Shown: positions 1 through 9,521 of the stretch, one piece after another | Numbering within the stretch: the first letter of the stretch is position 1 | How the letters are laid out: every line of letters starts with the position of its first letter | Origin: FEN-1219 sp963744305 | GTDB taxonomy: Bacteria > Pseudomonadota > Gammaproteobacteria > Steroidobacterales > Rariloculaceae | Length of the DNA: 64,000 nucleotides | Assembly: GCA_963744305.1 (NCBI GenBank) | Contig: CAVUTF010000007.1 | Location: 186,001-250,000, forward strand | Reading direction: 5' to 3' | Program-made: the position numbers and the translations under genes | The notes under the pieces: generated by a model | The model's input: only the letters and a program-made list of their open reading frames with translations | Database searches by the model: none | What the model was told of the DNA's origin: nothing

Positions 1-1
1 G

Positions 2-1220
2 CGCGAGCCGATGCGCTACGACGACGAATATCCCACGATCGGCTACTCCACCGCGCGGCCGACGGATCCCGTCGCGATGCTCGCGGCTCGTCTCGAGTCG
101 GGCGACGCGAAGCTCGACTTACGCGCAACCGCGCGGCTATCTCGACTCACTGCTCGACGCGCTCGAGATCGATCCCGCTTCGCAGGTTCTCGTGTTCTCG
201 CAAACGAGCTTGCAGGCGCGGCGCATCCGCCCTGCGGCACCCCGTGCAATCTACTTCAACGACGACGTCTACGTCGCGTGGGTGCAAGAGGGCCCGATCG
301 AAATAGCTTCGATGGATCCGAATCTCGGCGCGGTCTACTACCTGTTGGAGCAGACACCCGCCGCCGAGCCCAAGTTTGCGCAAGAGTTCACGCGCTGCCT
401 GAGCTGCCACGACTCGTACTCGCTCTCCGGCGGCGGCGTGCCGCGCCTCATCGTCGGGTCGGGTTACACGGGAGCCGGCGGCGACCTCGTCACGCACGAA
501 GGCTGGATCTTGGTCACGGACCGCACACCGCTCAAGAGCCGCTGGGGCGGTTGGTACGTCACGGGGCAACACGGCGACCAGGTCCACCTCGGCAACGTGG
601 TGATCCGGTCGCTCACGGATTTCGAGCGGCTCGAGGAGCTGCGGATCGGCAACATCGAGACGCTCGATCACCTGTTCGACACGACGGCGTATCTCACGAA
701 CAAAAGCGACGTCGTCGCCCTGATGGTGCTCGAGCATCAGACGAACGTGCAAAACCTAATCACGCGCGTGAGCTATGACGTGCAAACGGCGCTTGCGAAG
801 GACGGCGGCAGTCCCGCGGCGAGCGAGACGTCGGAGCGGATCTCGGCGTCGGTGGAGCCGCTCGTGCAGACACTGCTGTTCGTCGACGCGATCACGCTCA
901 CGGCACCGTTGCGCGGCGATCCGGCATTCGTCGACCAGTTCGCGCGGCGCGCGGTGCGCGACCCTTCGGGCCGCTCGCTGCGCGACCTCGACATGACCAC
1001 ACGAATGTTCCGTTACCCATTGAGCTACCTCATTTATTCTCAATCGTTCGACGCGCTGCCGGAGGCGGCGAAGCAGGTCGCCTACAAGCGGATAGCCGAT
1101 GTGGTGAACGGGGTGGATCGCAGCGAGCCGTTCGAGCACCTGACCGACGCCGATCGCACGGCGATCCGCGAGATCGTTGCCGCGACGAAGCCCGACCTTG
1201 CCGCGGTGCTGCGCAACTGA
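2..1220 (+). CDS. Hypothetical protein with a single c-type haem motif (5' end outside window)
   Basis: The frame is open at the left edge, so the N-terminus, possibly with a signal peptide, is missing. An extra t near 119-120 shifts the frame; removing it joins the piece from base 2 to the piece ending at 1220. A CLSCH motif (CxxCH) encoded near 393-407 can bind one haem c covalently, which suggests a periplasmic or membrane-exposed redox protein. The text around it (VPRLIVGSGYTG, GGWYVTGQHGD) is not a classical cytochrome c fold that I recognise. The substrate and redox partner are unknown. It converges with the GAF gene, 19 bases away. Confidence 0.6.
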   Translation, partial: ASRCATTTNIPRSATPPRGRRIPSRCSRLVSSRATRSSTYAQPRGYLDSLLDALEIDPASQVLVFSQTSLQARRIRPAAPRAIYFNDDVYVAWVQEGPIEIASMDPNLGAVYYLLEQTPAAEPKFAQEFTRCLSCHDSYSLSGGGVPRLIVGSGYTGAGGDLVTHEGWILVTDRTPLKSRWGGWYVTGQHGDQVHLGNVVIRSLTDFERLEELRIGNIETLDHLFDTTAYLTNKSDVVALMVLEHQTNVQNLITRVSYDVQTALAKDGGSPAASETSERISASVEPLVQTLLFVDAITLTAPLRGDPAFVDQFARRAVRDPSGRSLRDLDMTTRMFRYPLSYLIYSQSFDALPEAAKQVAYKRIADVVNGVDRSEPFEHLTDADRTAIREIVAATKPDLAAVLRN

Positions 1221-1239
1221 TGCGCCGTGGCCTCGAGGG

Positions 1240-1695
1240 CTAGCTCTGAGCCTGCCATAGCCAGAGCAGGCGTTCGGCGCATGCGGCGAGCAGTTGCTCG
1301 TCGCGAACTGAAAACGCGTTCACCCGATCGCTCTCGACATCGATCGTCCCCACGACGGCGCCGCGCGCGTCGATGATTGGTTGGATCATCTCGCCGCGCG
1401 TTCCGCCGATCGTCGTCAAATAGCGCGGGTCGCTCGCGACATCCTGGACGATCACGGGCTTCTTGCTCGAGACGGCGGCGCCGTTGAGTCCTTTGGTGAC
1501 CGGAAAACGAGGGTAGGTCGGCGCCTCCGGACCGTTCCAAGCGATGACTGCAATCTCTCGCGCGGAGACGTCGTACACGCCCGTCCACCGATACGCGCCC
1601 AGCTCGCGAATGATGCGCGCGGCCTCGCGTGCTTTCTCCGCGCGGGATCCGCCGGAGTCCGCTAGGCGTTGCAGTGCCGCGAGCTGCTGCTCCAC
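1240..1695 (-). CDS. GAF domain protein
   Basis: A protein of about 150 residues that is almost entirely one GAF domain. It has the YRWTGVYDV core, a central KGLNGAAVSSKKPVIVQDV stretch, and a C-terminal GTIDVESD strand. GAF domains bind small molecules or have free-methionine-sulfoxide reductase activity. The clear catalytic cysteines of fRMsr are not visible, so a sensor or uncharacterised role is more likely. The chosen GTG start at 1695 follows AGGA at good spacing; the frame also opens from TTG at 1734, which would overlap the neighbouring fragment. No effector domain is attached. Confidence 0.7.
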   Translation of the reverse strand: MEQQLAALQRLADSGGSRAEKAREAARIIRELGAYRWTGVYDVSAREIAVIAWNGPEAPTYPRFPVTKGLNGAAVSSKKPVIVQDVASDPRYLTTIGGTRGEMIQPIIDARGAVVGTIDVESDRVNAFSVRDEQLLAACAERLLWLWQAQS

Positions 1696-1705
1696 GCGTT
1701 CGTTC

Positions 1706-2098
1706 CTATTCGCTGCCCGCGGCGGGCGCCGCAAACAGCATGAGAAACTGCCGGCCGTTCGGCATCAGATCGAATTGCCGCCGATACTCGCCTTGCTCGA
1801 AGCCTTTGATCGGCAGCGCGACCGGCTCGCCGACCACAACCGTTTCGTTCATGTCGATTTCGACGCTTACTCTGTAAAGCTCGTGCGCCCGGTCGAAGAA
1901 GATGGAGCCGCCGTCGCGGGCCCACAGCGGGTGGCCGCCACCCTGATGCGTGACTTGGTGACGTTCACCAGTCTGCGCGAAGCTCGCGACCCAAACTTCA
2001 TAACGCCCCGTCTCGTTCGACGCATACGCGAAATGCCGGCCGTCCGGGGCAACGTTGCTGCTGTGCTGTGCGGATCCCGAAAAATCGAGCACCACCAT
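1706..2098 (-). pseudogene. C-terminal fragment of a TolB/PD40-type beta-propeller protein
   Basis: The translation (DGRHFAYASNETGRYEVWV, then RDGGSIFF) carries WD40-like PD40 blades typical of the C-terminal end of large TolB-like proteins or PD40-bearing serine/threonine kinases. Only about 130 residues are present. There is no kinase domain, no full propeller and no signal peptide. Upstream the frame runs into the VOC gene with no plausible start. I read it as the remnant of a larger gene lost by deletion. A small stand-alone protein is less likely. Confidence 0.5.
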
Positions 2099-2120
2099 GA
2101 AACAGCTGCCCGAAGTGCGT

Positions 2121-2532
2121 TTACTGCGGTCGCTCGCAATTGACTTCCCAAGGTATGCCGAACTGATCGATCACCATGCCATATCGGACAGCCCAAAATG
2201 TCTCTTGGAACGGGACGATGACAGTCCCGTTGTTCTGCCAGTGCCTGGAACGTGCGCTCCGCCGCCATCGGATCGCCGATACCGAGCATGACGGAGAAGC
2301 CTTGCGGCCGTTTGTAGTCCTTTGGCAGAACGTCGCCACCCACCAGATCGGAGTCACCGATTTTGAGCCGCGCGTGAAGGAGCTTCCCCCGCCATTCGGT
2401 GGGCACTTGCTCCGCTAGCGGTGAATCGCCCCACGTGAGCACGCCTTCGATCTTCCCGCCCAGGTGTTGCTCATAGAACTTGAACGCGGCTTCGCAGCGG
2501 CCGTCAAAGGCCAGTGTTGTGGTCAGTTGCAT
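2121..2532 (-). CDS. VOC/glyoxalase-fold protein (PhnB-like), one frameshift
   Basis: The N-terminal half (TTLAFDGRCEAAFKFYEQHL) and C-terminal half (FQETFWAVRYGMVIDQFG) together form a complete protein of about 136 residues of the PhnB-like VOC superfamily. These are metal-dependent or metal-independent enzymes and resistance proteins; the substrate cannot be read from sequence. The halves lie in different frames because of one extra base near 2231; removing it gives the family-typical ALAENGTV junction. The start overlaps the end of the upstream hydroxyacid oxidase gene by 29 bases, which suggests translational coupling. Confidence 0.75.
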
Positions 2533-3640
2533 TATCGTTCTCGATCGAATCCAGCAGCGGAAACGCGCTGAACAACCCGGCCGCTGCGACCGGCGCGGAC
2601 GGCTGAAGGTACGAGCCGTCGAGCTCGCTGCAGCGGTTGACTCCGAGGAGCTTCATCGTGACGGTGAGCTCGGTCTCGAGGAGCTCGAGCATGCGCAGCA
2701 CGCCGTGTTCACCGGCGGCGCCAAGGGCGAGCGCCTGCAACTTCCCGACGCCGACCATCGCGGCGCCTTGGGCGATGGCCTTCAGGATATCGGTGCCGCG
2801 CATGAAGCCGCCGTCGATGACGAGGCCGGCCTTGCCGCGGGTCGCGCTCATGACTTCGGGCAGGAGATCGATCGCGCCGCGGCCGTGATCGAGCTGGCGG
2901 CCGCCGTGGTTGGATGCGTAGATCACGTCGACGCCATGCTCGAGCGCGAGCGCGGCGTCTTCGGCCGTCTGGATTCCTTTCAACATCAGCGGCACGTCGA
3001 TCTTTTTCTTGAGCTTGTCGATCAACGTCCAGTCGGCGCGGCCGCGATGCTCCTCGCCGCTGCGCAGCACGCCGAACGGCCGGCCGGCGATCGCCTGGCG
3101 CCGATGCACGCCGCGTTCGCGACGGCCGAATGTCGGGACGTCGACGGTCACGCACAGCACGCGGCAACCGAGATCGATTGCGCGCTTCGCGGTGTCGAGC
3201 ACCCAGCGCTCGTCGCCGTCGGGATAGAGCTGAAAGCCAAACTGCTCGCCGGCGGCGCGCGCGACGTCCTCGATTCCCGGTTGCGTCACGCTGCTCACGA
3301 GCATGAGGCAGCCAAAGCGTGCGGCGGCACGCGCGATCGGCAGCGCGCCATCGGGATGCACGTCGGTCAGGCTAGCGAGCGGCGCCAGCAGCACGGGCAG
3401 GCGCTGCTCCGCGCCGAGAAAGGTCACCGCCGGATTGGCATCCGATACGTTGCGCAGCACGCGCGGCCGGAAGGCGATCGCGTCGAGAGCCTGTCGATTG
3501 CGCAGAATCGTAGTCTCGGTCTCGGCGCCGCCGACGACGAAATCCCACGCGGGCGGTGGGAGCCGCGCCTTGGCCAGAGCGATTAGCTCGGTCGTGGTGA
3601 GGACGTCCGTGAGCTCGCCTTGCTTTGCCTCGTCGTTCAT
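2504..3640 (-). CDS. FMN-dependent alpha-hydroxyacid oxidase/dehydrogenase
   Basis: An intact 378-residue protein of the glycolate oxidase/L-lactate dehydrogenase family, which oxidises L-2-hydroxyacids with FMN. The signature SNHGGRQLDHGRGAIDLLPEV holds the catalytic histidine and substrate-binding arginine. The VIDGGFMRGTDILKAIAQGA segment is the FMN-phosphate-binding part of the TIM barrel. Length fits the family. No signal peptide is seen, so it is probably cytoplasmic. The substrate (lactate, glycolate, mandelate or other) is not predictable. It is first in a minus-strand pair with the VOC gene and is divergent from nrdAB. Confidence 0.9.
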   Translation of the reverse strand: MNDEAKQGELTDVLTTTELIALAKARLPPPAWDFVVGGAETETTILRNRQALDAIAFRPRVLRNVSDANPAVTFLGAEQRLPVLLAPLASLTDVHPDGALPIARAAARFGCLMLVSSVTQPGIEDVARAAGEQFGFQLYPDGDERWVLDTAKRAIDLGCRVLCVTVDVPTFGRRERGVHRRQAIAGRPFGVLRSGEEHRGRADWTLIDKLKKKIDVPLMLKGIQTAEDAALALEHGVDVIYASNHGGRQLDHGRGAIDLLPEVMSATRGKAGLVIDGGFMRGTDILKAIAQGAAMVGVGKLQALALGAAGEHGVLRMLELLETELTVTMKLLGVNRCSELDGSYLQPSAPVAAAGLFSAFPLLDSIENDNATDHNTGL

Positions 3641-3705
3641 CGCTGGTCGTTTTTATCCGTACACAACCGCGGCATTAAAACACTTCTGAGCGTTTGACAA
3701 AATCG

Positions 3706-3734
3706 TTGCGGCCGCGCGCCGGCCGCTATATATT
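3706..3734 (+). promoter_or_regulatory. Candidate sigma-70-type promoter of nrdAB
   Basis: TTGCGG at 3706-3711 and TATATT at 3729-3734 are separated by exactly 17 bases. The -10 element lies inside the first NrdR box, the usual way NrdR represses. A better -35 match, TTGACA at 3694-3699, has no -10 at 17 bases. Confidence 0.5.
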
Positions 3735-3738
3735 GCGG
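3723..3738 (+). promoter_or_regulatory. NrdR box 1
   Basis: The 16-mer CCGCTATATATTGCGG is a near-perfect palindrome with the CTATATATTG core of known NrdR boxes (consensus about ACACTATATATTGTGT). NrdR is the ATP/dATP-sensing repressor of ribonucleotide reductase genes. A second box lies 32 bases downstream centre to centre, the standard spacing. Confidence 0.75.
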
Positions 3739-3754
3739 TCTGTCTTCTATGACA

Positions 3755-3770
3755 CCACTACATGTTGTGG
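3755..3770 (+). promoter_or_regulatory. NrdR box 2
   Basis: CCACTACATGTTGTGG is palindromic and matches the NrdR consensus in its CACTA...TTGTG arms. A 16-base spacer separates it from box 1, so the boxes sit three helical turns apart. It overlaps the 5' edge of the cobalamin riboswitch, so part of it may also serve the RNA fold. Confidence 0.65.
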
Positions 3771-3870
3771 TGCCGAGAGGGGAACCCGGTGCAAGTCCGG
3801 GACTGTCGCGCAACGGTGACGCGGGTCTAAGCTCCGCGAAGTCCGAGCACCTCTCGAAGACGACGGCTGG
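3760..3870 (+). ncRNA. Cobalamin (B12) riboswitch upstream of nrdAB
   Basis: The conserved landmarks of the cobalamin aptamer occur in order: GGTGCC at 3769-3774, GAGGGGAACCCGGTGCAAGT, then CGCAACGGTGA (the B12-box region), and GTCCGAGCACC closing the long-range stem near 3840-3852. A GCCGCGG/CCGCGGC hairpin at 3903-3909 and 3922-3928 lies between the aptamer and the ribosome binding site and could be part of the expression platform. In other bacteria such switches lower expression of B12-independent isoenzymes when cobalamin is plentiful. Here the controlled operon is class I ribonucleotide reductase. Confidence 0.9.
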
Positions 3871-3980
3871 AATCTTCGCGTCAAAGGTTTCTGGCATCGG
3901 GGGCCGCGGTTTCGCGGTGTCCCGCGGCTCCAGTCTCCTTCGCGCGTGTTCGCAACACGACAGACCCTTGGAGGAGATGC

Positions 3981-6859
3981 ATGGAACCCGCTACGTCAGT
4001 CGCTCACGACGCTCTCAACGTTCCTGCCGCGCGGCTCGCTCCCGAGCCGAGCGCCGCACCTACTGTTCCGCCTCGCGCCGAGACGGCCGATTCGCGCCCG
4101 TTGTTCCGCGTGGTGCGCCGGAACGGCAGCGTGACGGCGTTCGATTCCGCGAAGATCGGCATCGCGATGACGAAAGCGTTCCTTGCCGTCGAGGGCGGCA
4201 GTGCCGCAGCTTCGCGCCGCGTGCACGAGCGAGTCGCGGACCTTTCTGCGTCGGTCGCCGCGGCCGTCACACGTCGCCTCGCACCCGGCGGCACCTGCCA
4301 CATCGAGGACATTCAGGATCAAGTGGAGCTCGCCCTGATGCGCGCGGGCGAGCACAAGGTTGCGCGTGCGTACATTCTCTATCGCGAAGCGCGCGCGCGC
4401 GGAGCGTGCCGCGCGGCAATCGCAAAGCGCCGGGCGTGAAGCGGCGGCGCCGCGCGTCATGACCGCGAGCGGCGAGCTCGTGCCGCTCGATGTCGCGCGC
4501 CTCGAGCGCATCGTGCGCGAGGCTTGCTCGGGACTTGCCGATGTCGCGCCGGATGCAATCGTCCGGGACGCGCTGCGCGGCCTGTTCGACGGCATTCCGC
4601 AGGCCGACGTCGCAACCGCACTGATCATGAGCGCGCGCCCGCTGATCGAGCGCGAGCCGAACTACACGTACGTGACCGCGCGTCTGTTGCTCGATGTGCT
4701 GCGCCGCGAAGCATTGACGTTCCTCGAAGGCCGGGCGCAGGAGGCCACGCAAGCCGAAATGGCCGAACGCTATTCAGAATATTTCGTCGCGTTCGTCGCG
4801 AAGGGCATCGAGCTCGGGCTCCTCGACCCGCGGCTCGGCGAGTTCGATCTCGACGCGGCTTGCGGCCGCACTTCGACCCGAGCGCGACCTTGCATTCACG
4901 TACCTCGGGTTGCAAACGCTTTACGACCGTTATTTCTTGCAGTGGCGAAGCGCGCATTTCGAGCTGCCGCAAGCCATGTTCATGCGCGTCGCGATGGGGC
5001 TCGCGTTGAACGAGGTCGACCGCGAAGCGCGAGCGATCGAGTTCTACGATCTATTGAGCTCGTTCGACTTCATGAGCTCCACGCCGACGCTGTTCAACGC
5101 GGGCACAGCTCCGGCCGCAGCTCTCGAGCTGCTATCTCGACGACCGTGCCCGACGACCTCGACGGCATCTACGGCGCGATCCGCGACAACGCGCTGCTGT
5201 CGAAGTTCGCCGGCGGTCTCGGCAACGACTGGAGCCGAGTGCGTGCTCTCGGGGCACACATCAAGGGCACGAACGGCAAATCCCAGGGCGTGGTGCCGTT
5301 CCTCAAAGTTGCGAACGATACGGCCGTCGCCGTGAATCAAGGCGGCAAACGCAAGGGCGCCGTCTGCGCCTATCTCGCCACCTGGCATCTCGACGTCGAG
5401 GAGTTTCTCGAGCTGCGCAAGAACACGGGCGACGAGCGGCGCCGTACGCACGACATGCACACCGCCCACTGGATTCCCGATTTATTCATGCGGCGCGTGG
5501 CGGCGGACGGCGGATTGGACGTTGTTCTCGCCCGACGAGGTTCGGGATTTGCACGATCTCTACGGCCGCGGCGTTCGACCGCGCCTACGAAGCCCACGAG
5601 CAGCGCGCCGAGCGCGGCGAGCTCGCGGTGTGGAAGCGCGTCAAGGCTGTCGAGCTCTGGCGCAGGATGCTGTCGATGCTCTTCGAGACGGGGCATCCGT
5701 GGCTCACGTTCAAGGATCCGTGCAACCTGCGCTCGCCGCAGCAGCACGTGGGCACCGTGCACAGCTCGAACCTCTGCACCGAGATCACGCTGAACACGTC
5801 GGATCAGGAGATCGCGGTTTGCAACCTGGGCTCCGTGAATCTCGCGAATCACGTGACCGCCGAGGGCCTCGATCATGCGCGCTTGCGCCGCACCGTCCGC
5901 ACGGCCGTGCGCATGCTCGACAACGTGATCGACATCAACTACTACAGCGTCCCGCAGGCGCGGCGATCGAACTTGCAGCACCGGCCGATCGGTCTCGGCG
6001 TCATGGGATTCCAGGATGCGCTGTATGCCTTGCGCGTTGCCCTACGCGTCGACGGAGGCGGCCTGGAGCTCGCGGACCGTTCGACGGAGGCGCTGAGCTA
6101 CTTCACGATCGAAGCCTCCATCGACCTCGCCGCGGAGCGCGGCCACTATTCGAGCTTCGAGGGCTCGTTGTGGCAGCGCGGCGTGCTGCCGATCGACTCG
6201 CTTGCCCTCTTGCGAGGAGGCGCGCGGCGATCTCGACGTCGACCGCGGCCGCACGCTCGATTGGGAGACCCTGCGCGGAGCGGGTGCGCAGCGTCGGCAT
6301 GCGCAACTCGAATTGCCTCGCGATCGCGCCCACCGCGACGATCTCGAACATCGTCGGCGTCGCGCAGAGCATCGAGCCCGCGTATCGGAACCTCTACGTG
6401 AAGTCGAATCTGTCCGGCGAGTTCACCGTGATCAATCCGCAGCTCGTCGCCGATCTGAAAGCGCGCGGTTTATGGGACGAGGTGATGGTCAACGATCTGA
6501 AGTACTTCGACGGCAGCCGTGCAGAAGATCGATCGGATTCCACCGGAGCTGACGTGCGCTGTATGCGACGGCGTTCGAGATCGATGCCGAGCTGGCTCGT
6601 CGAAGCGGGCGCACGGCGGCAAAAGTGGCTCGATCAGGCGCAGTCGCTGAACCTGTACGTCGCGCAGCCGTCGGGACCGGCGCTCGACGCGCTGTACCGG
6701 CTCGCGTGGAGGAGGGGGCTCAAGACGACGTACTACTTGCGGACGCTCGCGGCGACTCACGTCGAGCGCAGCACCGTGACGGATGGTGCGCTGAACAGCG
6801 TCGACGGAGCGAAGTCCGCGTGCGCTCTCGACGCGGCGAGCTGCGAGGCCTGCCAGTGA
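3981..6859 (+). CDS. nrdA: Class I ribonucleoside-diphosphate reductase, alpha subunit, with two ATP-cones (11 single-base insertions)
   Basis: It reduces ribonucleotides to deoxyribonucleotides with NrdB. The ATG at 3981 follows GGAGGAG. Two N-terminal ATP-cones (from FRVVRRNGSV and from VMTASGELVP) precede the barrel, as in Pseudomonas-type NrdA. Catalytic residues are visible: the first redox cysteine (RPQLSSCYL), the active-site cysteine and glutamate (SSNLCTEI), the second redox cysteine (AVCNLGSVNL), the radical-path tyrosines (TTYYLRT) and the C-terminal thiol pair (CALDAASCEAC). The frame breaks 11 times: in the GC repeat near 4390-4401 and near 4854, 5108, 5139, 5512, 5570, 6213, 6277, 6518, 6552 and 6592. 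Each is explained by one extra base, and removing them leaves exactly 956 codons. It overlaps nrdB by GTGA. Confidence 0.93.
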
Positions 6860-7905
6860 CGGCGGGTTTCGAGCTGGCGCGCGGCGCGCGGCGCGTGCAC
6901 GTCGACGACAAACGGATCATCAACTGCCGCGCGGATCTCAATCAGCTCGTGCCGTTCAAGTATCCCTGGGCGTGGGAGAAATATCTGCAAGGCAGCGCGA
7001 ATCACTGGATGCCGCAGGAGATCTCGATGGCGCGGGACATCGCCCTGTGGAAGACGCCGGATGCGCTGACGCGAGGACGAGCGGCTCGTGGTGAAGCGCA
7101 GCCTCGGCTTCTTCTCCACGGCCGATTCGCTCGTCGCGAACAACCTCGTGCTCGCGGTCTATCGGCACATCACGAATCCCGAGTGCCGCCAATACCTGCT
7201 GCGCCAGGCGTTCGAGGAGGCGATCCATACGCACGCGTATCAGTACGTGATCGAGTCGCTCGGCATGGACGAGGCCGAGATCTTCAACATGTACCGCGAG
7301 GTGCCGTCGGTCGCGCGCAAGGCCGAGTGGGCGCTGAAGTACACCGATATCCTTGAGCGATCCGACTTCGCGACCGGCACGCCGACCGCCGACCAGCGGC
7401 TGCTGGAGAATCTGATCGCGTACTACTGCGTCGTCGAAGGCATCTTCTTCTACTGCGGCTTCACGCAGATCCTGTCGATGGGGCGGCGCAACAAGATGAC
7501 CGGCACGGCCGAGCAGTTCCAGTACATCCTGCGCGACGAATCGATGCACCTGAACTTCGGCATCGACGTGATCAATCAGATCAAGCTCGAGAATCCGCAC
7601 CTTTGGAGCGGCGAGATTCAGAGCGAGGCGCGACGGATCATCCTCGAAGGCATGACGCTCGAGATCGAGTACGCGCGCGACACGATGCCGCGGGGCATTC
7701 TCGGCATGAACGGCGGCGATGGTCGAGATATCTGCAGTTCATCGCGAACCGTCGGCTTGACGCAGATCGGCCTCGCGCCGGAGTTCCGAACGCCGGCAAC
7801 CCGTTGCCGTGGATGTGCGAGATCATGGATCTGAAGAAGGAAAAGAACTTCTTCGAGACCCGCGTGACCGAGTACAGGACCGGCGGGGCGCTGAGCTGGA
7901 GCTGA
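6856..7905 (+). CDS. nrdB: Class I ribonucleotide reductase, beta (radical) subunit, frameshifted
   Basis: It carries the diiron-tyrosyl radical for NrdA. EEAIHTHAYQYVIE holds an iron-ligand glutamate and histidine plus the radical tyrosine (E-x2-H-x3-Y). RDESMHLNFG holds the later E-x2-H ligands. The GTG start at 6856 overlaps the nrdA stop in a GTGA, so the two are translationally coupled. Frame breaks occur near 7070 (one extra c) and 7710-7790 (three extra bases and one lost base). The corrected length is about 348 residues, normal for the family. It shares the NrdR and cobalamin control region upstream of nrdA. Confidence 0.92.
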
Positions 7906-7923
7906 GCGGCGACGCCGGGGCGA

Positions 7924-9457
7924 TCAATACGCCTTTGCCCAAATCACGCGCTGCGCGCTCGGCTTGCCCGTGAAGGGGCAGACGCCGGGCTCGCCCTTCT
8001 CGAGCGGGATGCAGCGGACGGTGACCGACAAGTCGTCCTTGATCTTCTGCTCGAGGGCGACTTCTCCGCCGAAATGCGTCAGCAGCGAAGCCGCCGTGGA
8101 TCGGCGCCGGTGCGTCGTCGCTGTCGCGCTCGCTCGTGAAGAACGCATAGAACTCGTCGCGGTCGTCGATGCGCCGCGTGTGCTCCGCGCGGAACGCCTG
8201 CGCGCGCGCGAGAACAGCCCCTCTTGGATCGATTGCAGCGTCGCGGCGATCGTAGCGACGAACTCGGCGCGCGCAACGCTCTGCTTGTCCTTCGGCGCGC
8301 GGTCGCGGCGCGCGGCGAATACGGAGTCCTTCTCGATGTCGCGCGGCCCGATCTCGAGCCGCACCGGCACGCCTTTGCGCACCCATTGCCACACCTTCTC
8401 GCCGCCGCGCACGTCGCGGGCGTCGACATGCACGCGAACGGCGGCGTCGGCGAAACGCTGTCCGCGCAGCTCGGCGGCGACCTTGTGGCAGTACTCGAGC
8501 ACGCGCGGCCGCTCCTCGTCGGAGCGGAAGATCGGAATGATGACTACGTGCGCGGGCGCGAGCCGCGGCGGCAGCACGAAGCCGTCGTCGTCGGAGTGCG
8601 TCATGAGCAGCCCGCCGATCAAGCGCGTCGACACGCCCCAGCTCGTGGTCCACGCGTGCTGATGCGCGCCGTTCTGGTCGAGGAACTCGATGCTGCTCGC
8701 GCGTCGCGAAGTTCTGGCCGAGGAAATGGCTGGTGCCGGCTTGCAGCGCCTTGCGGTCCTGCATCATCGCCTCGATGCAGAACGTTTGCTCGGCGCCCGG
8801 GAACCGCTCGCTCGCGGTCTTCTCGCCCTTGATCACCGGCATCGCCATCCAGTCCTCGGCGAACTCGCGCGTAGACGTCGAGCATGCGCAGCGTCTCCTC
8901 GACCGCCTCGTCGCGAGTCGCGTGCGCCGTGTGGCCCTCCTGCCAAAGGAACTCCGTCGTGCGCAGGAACAGCCGCGTCCGCATCTCCCAGCGGACGACG
9001 TTCGCCCACTGGTTGATCTAGCAGCGGCAGATCGCGATAGCTCTGCACCCAACGCGCGAACGCATCGCCGATGATGGTCTCCGACGTCGGCCGCACGATC
9101 AGCGGCTCCTCGAGCTCGCCGGTAGGGATCGAGCTTGCCGTCAGGGCCCGCCTCGAGCCGATGGTGCGTGACCACCGCGCATTCCTTCGCGAAGCCCTCG
9201 ACATGCGCGGCCTCCTTCTGCAGGAACGACAGCGGGATGAACAGCGGGAAGTAGGCGTTCTCGTGACCGGTGGCCTTGAACATGTCGTCGAGCGCGCGCT
9301 GCATGTTCTCCCAGAGCGCGTAGCCCCACGGCCGGATGACCATGCAGCCGCGCACCGGCGAGTTCTCCGCGAGGTCGGCGCCGGCGATCACCTGCTGATA
9401 CCACTCGGAGTAGTTTTCCGCGCGCGTCGGCGTGATTGCGGTTTTCGGTTTGCTCAT
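7924..9457 (-). CDS. proS: Prolyl-tRNA synthetase, eukaryote/archaeon-like short type (frameshifted)
   Basis: It charges tRNA-Pro with proline. The N-terminus (TRAENYSEWYQQVI), class II motif 2 region (RPTSETIIGDAF, WEMRTRLFLRTTEFLWQEGH) and C-terminal zinc/anticodon domains with a tyrosine terminus mark the roughly 510-residue type lacking the editing insertion. The chosen ATG is at 9457. Frame breaks lie near 9122, 9018, 8870, 8700, 8205 and 8085. Five resolve as one extra base; the one in a GC-repeat tract near 8205 may be two extra or one missing. As an essential enzyme it is unlikely to be a true pseudogene. It converges with nrdB across 18 bases. Confidence 0.9.
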
Positions 9458-9521
9458 TAGGCCGGCAAGAATAGCTGCCTCCCGCACCGCAGGCCAAGTG
9501 CGCTCGAGCGCGAGGAGCGTT

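Noticed and set aside
2480..3586. A 368-codon plus-strand open frame antisense to the hydroxyacid oxidase gene
   Set aside because: Its composition is Arg/Ala/His-rich with no family signature. It mirrors a well-conserved gene on the other strand, a common effect of high GC.
3694..3699. TTGACA as the nrdAB -35 element
   Set aside because: Seventeen bases downstream there is only GC-rich sequence. TTGCGG at 3706 gives a 17-base spacer to TATATT.
3981..6859. Programmed frameshifting or introns in nrdA
   Set aside because: Eleven sites without a common slippery motif, each fixed by deleting one base, and the same pattern in unrelated genes, point to sequence error.
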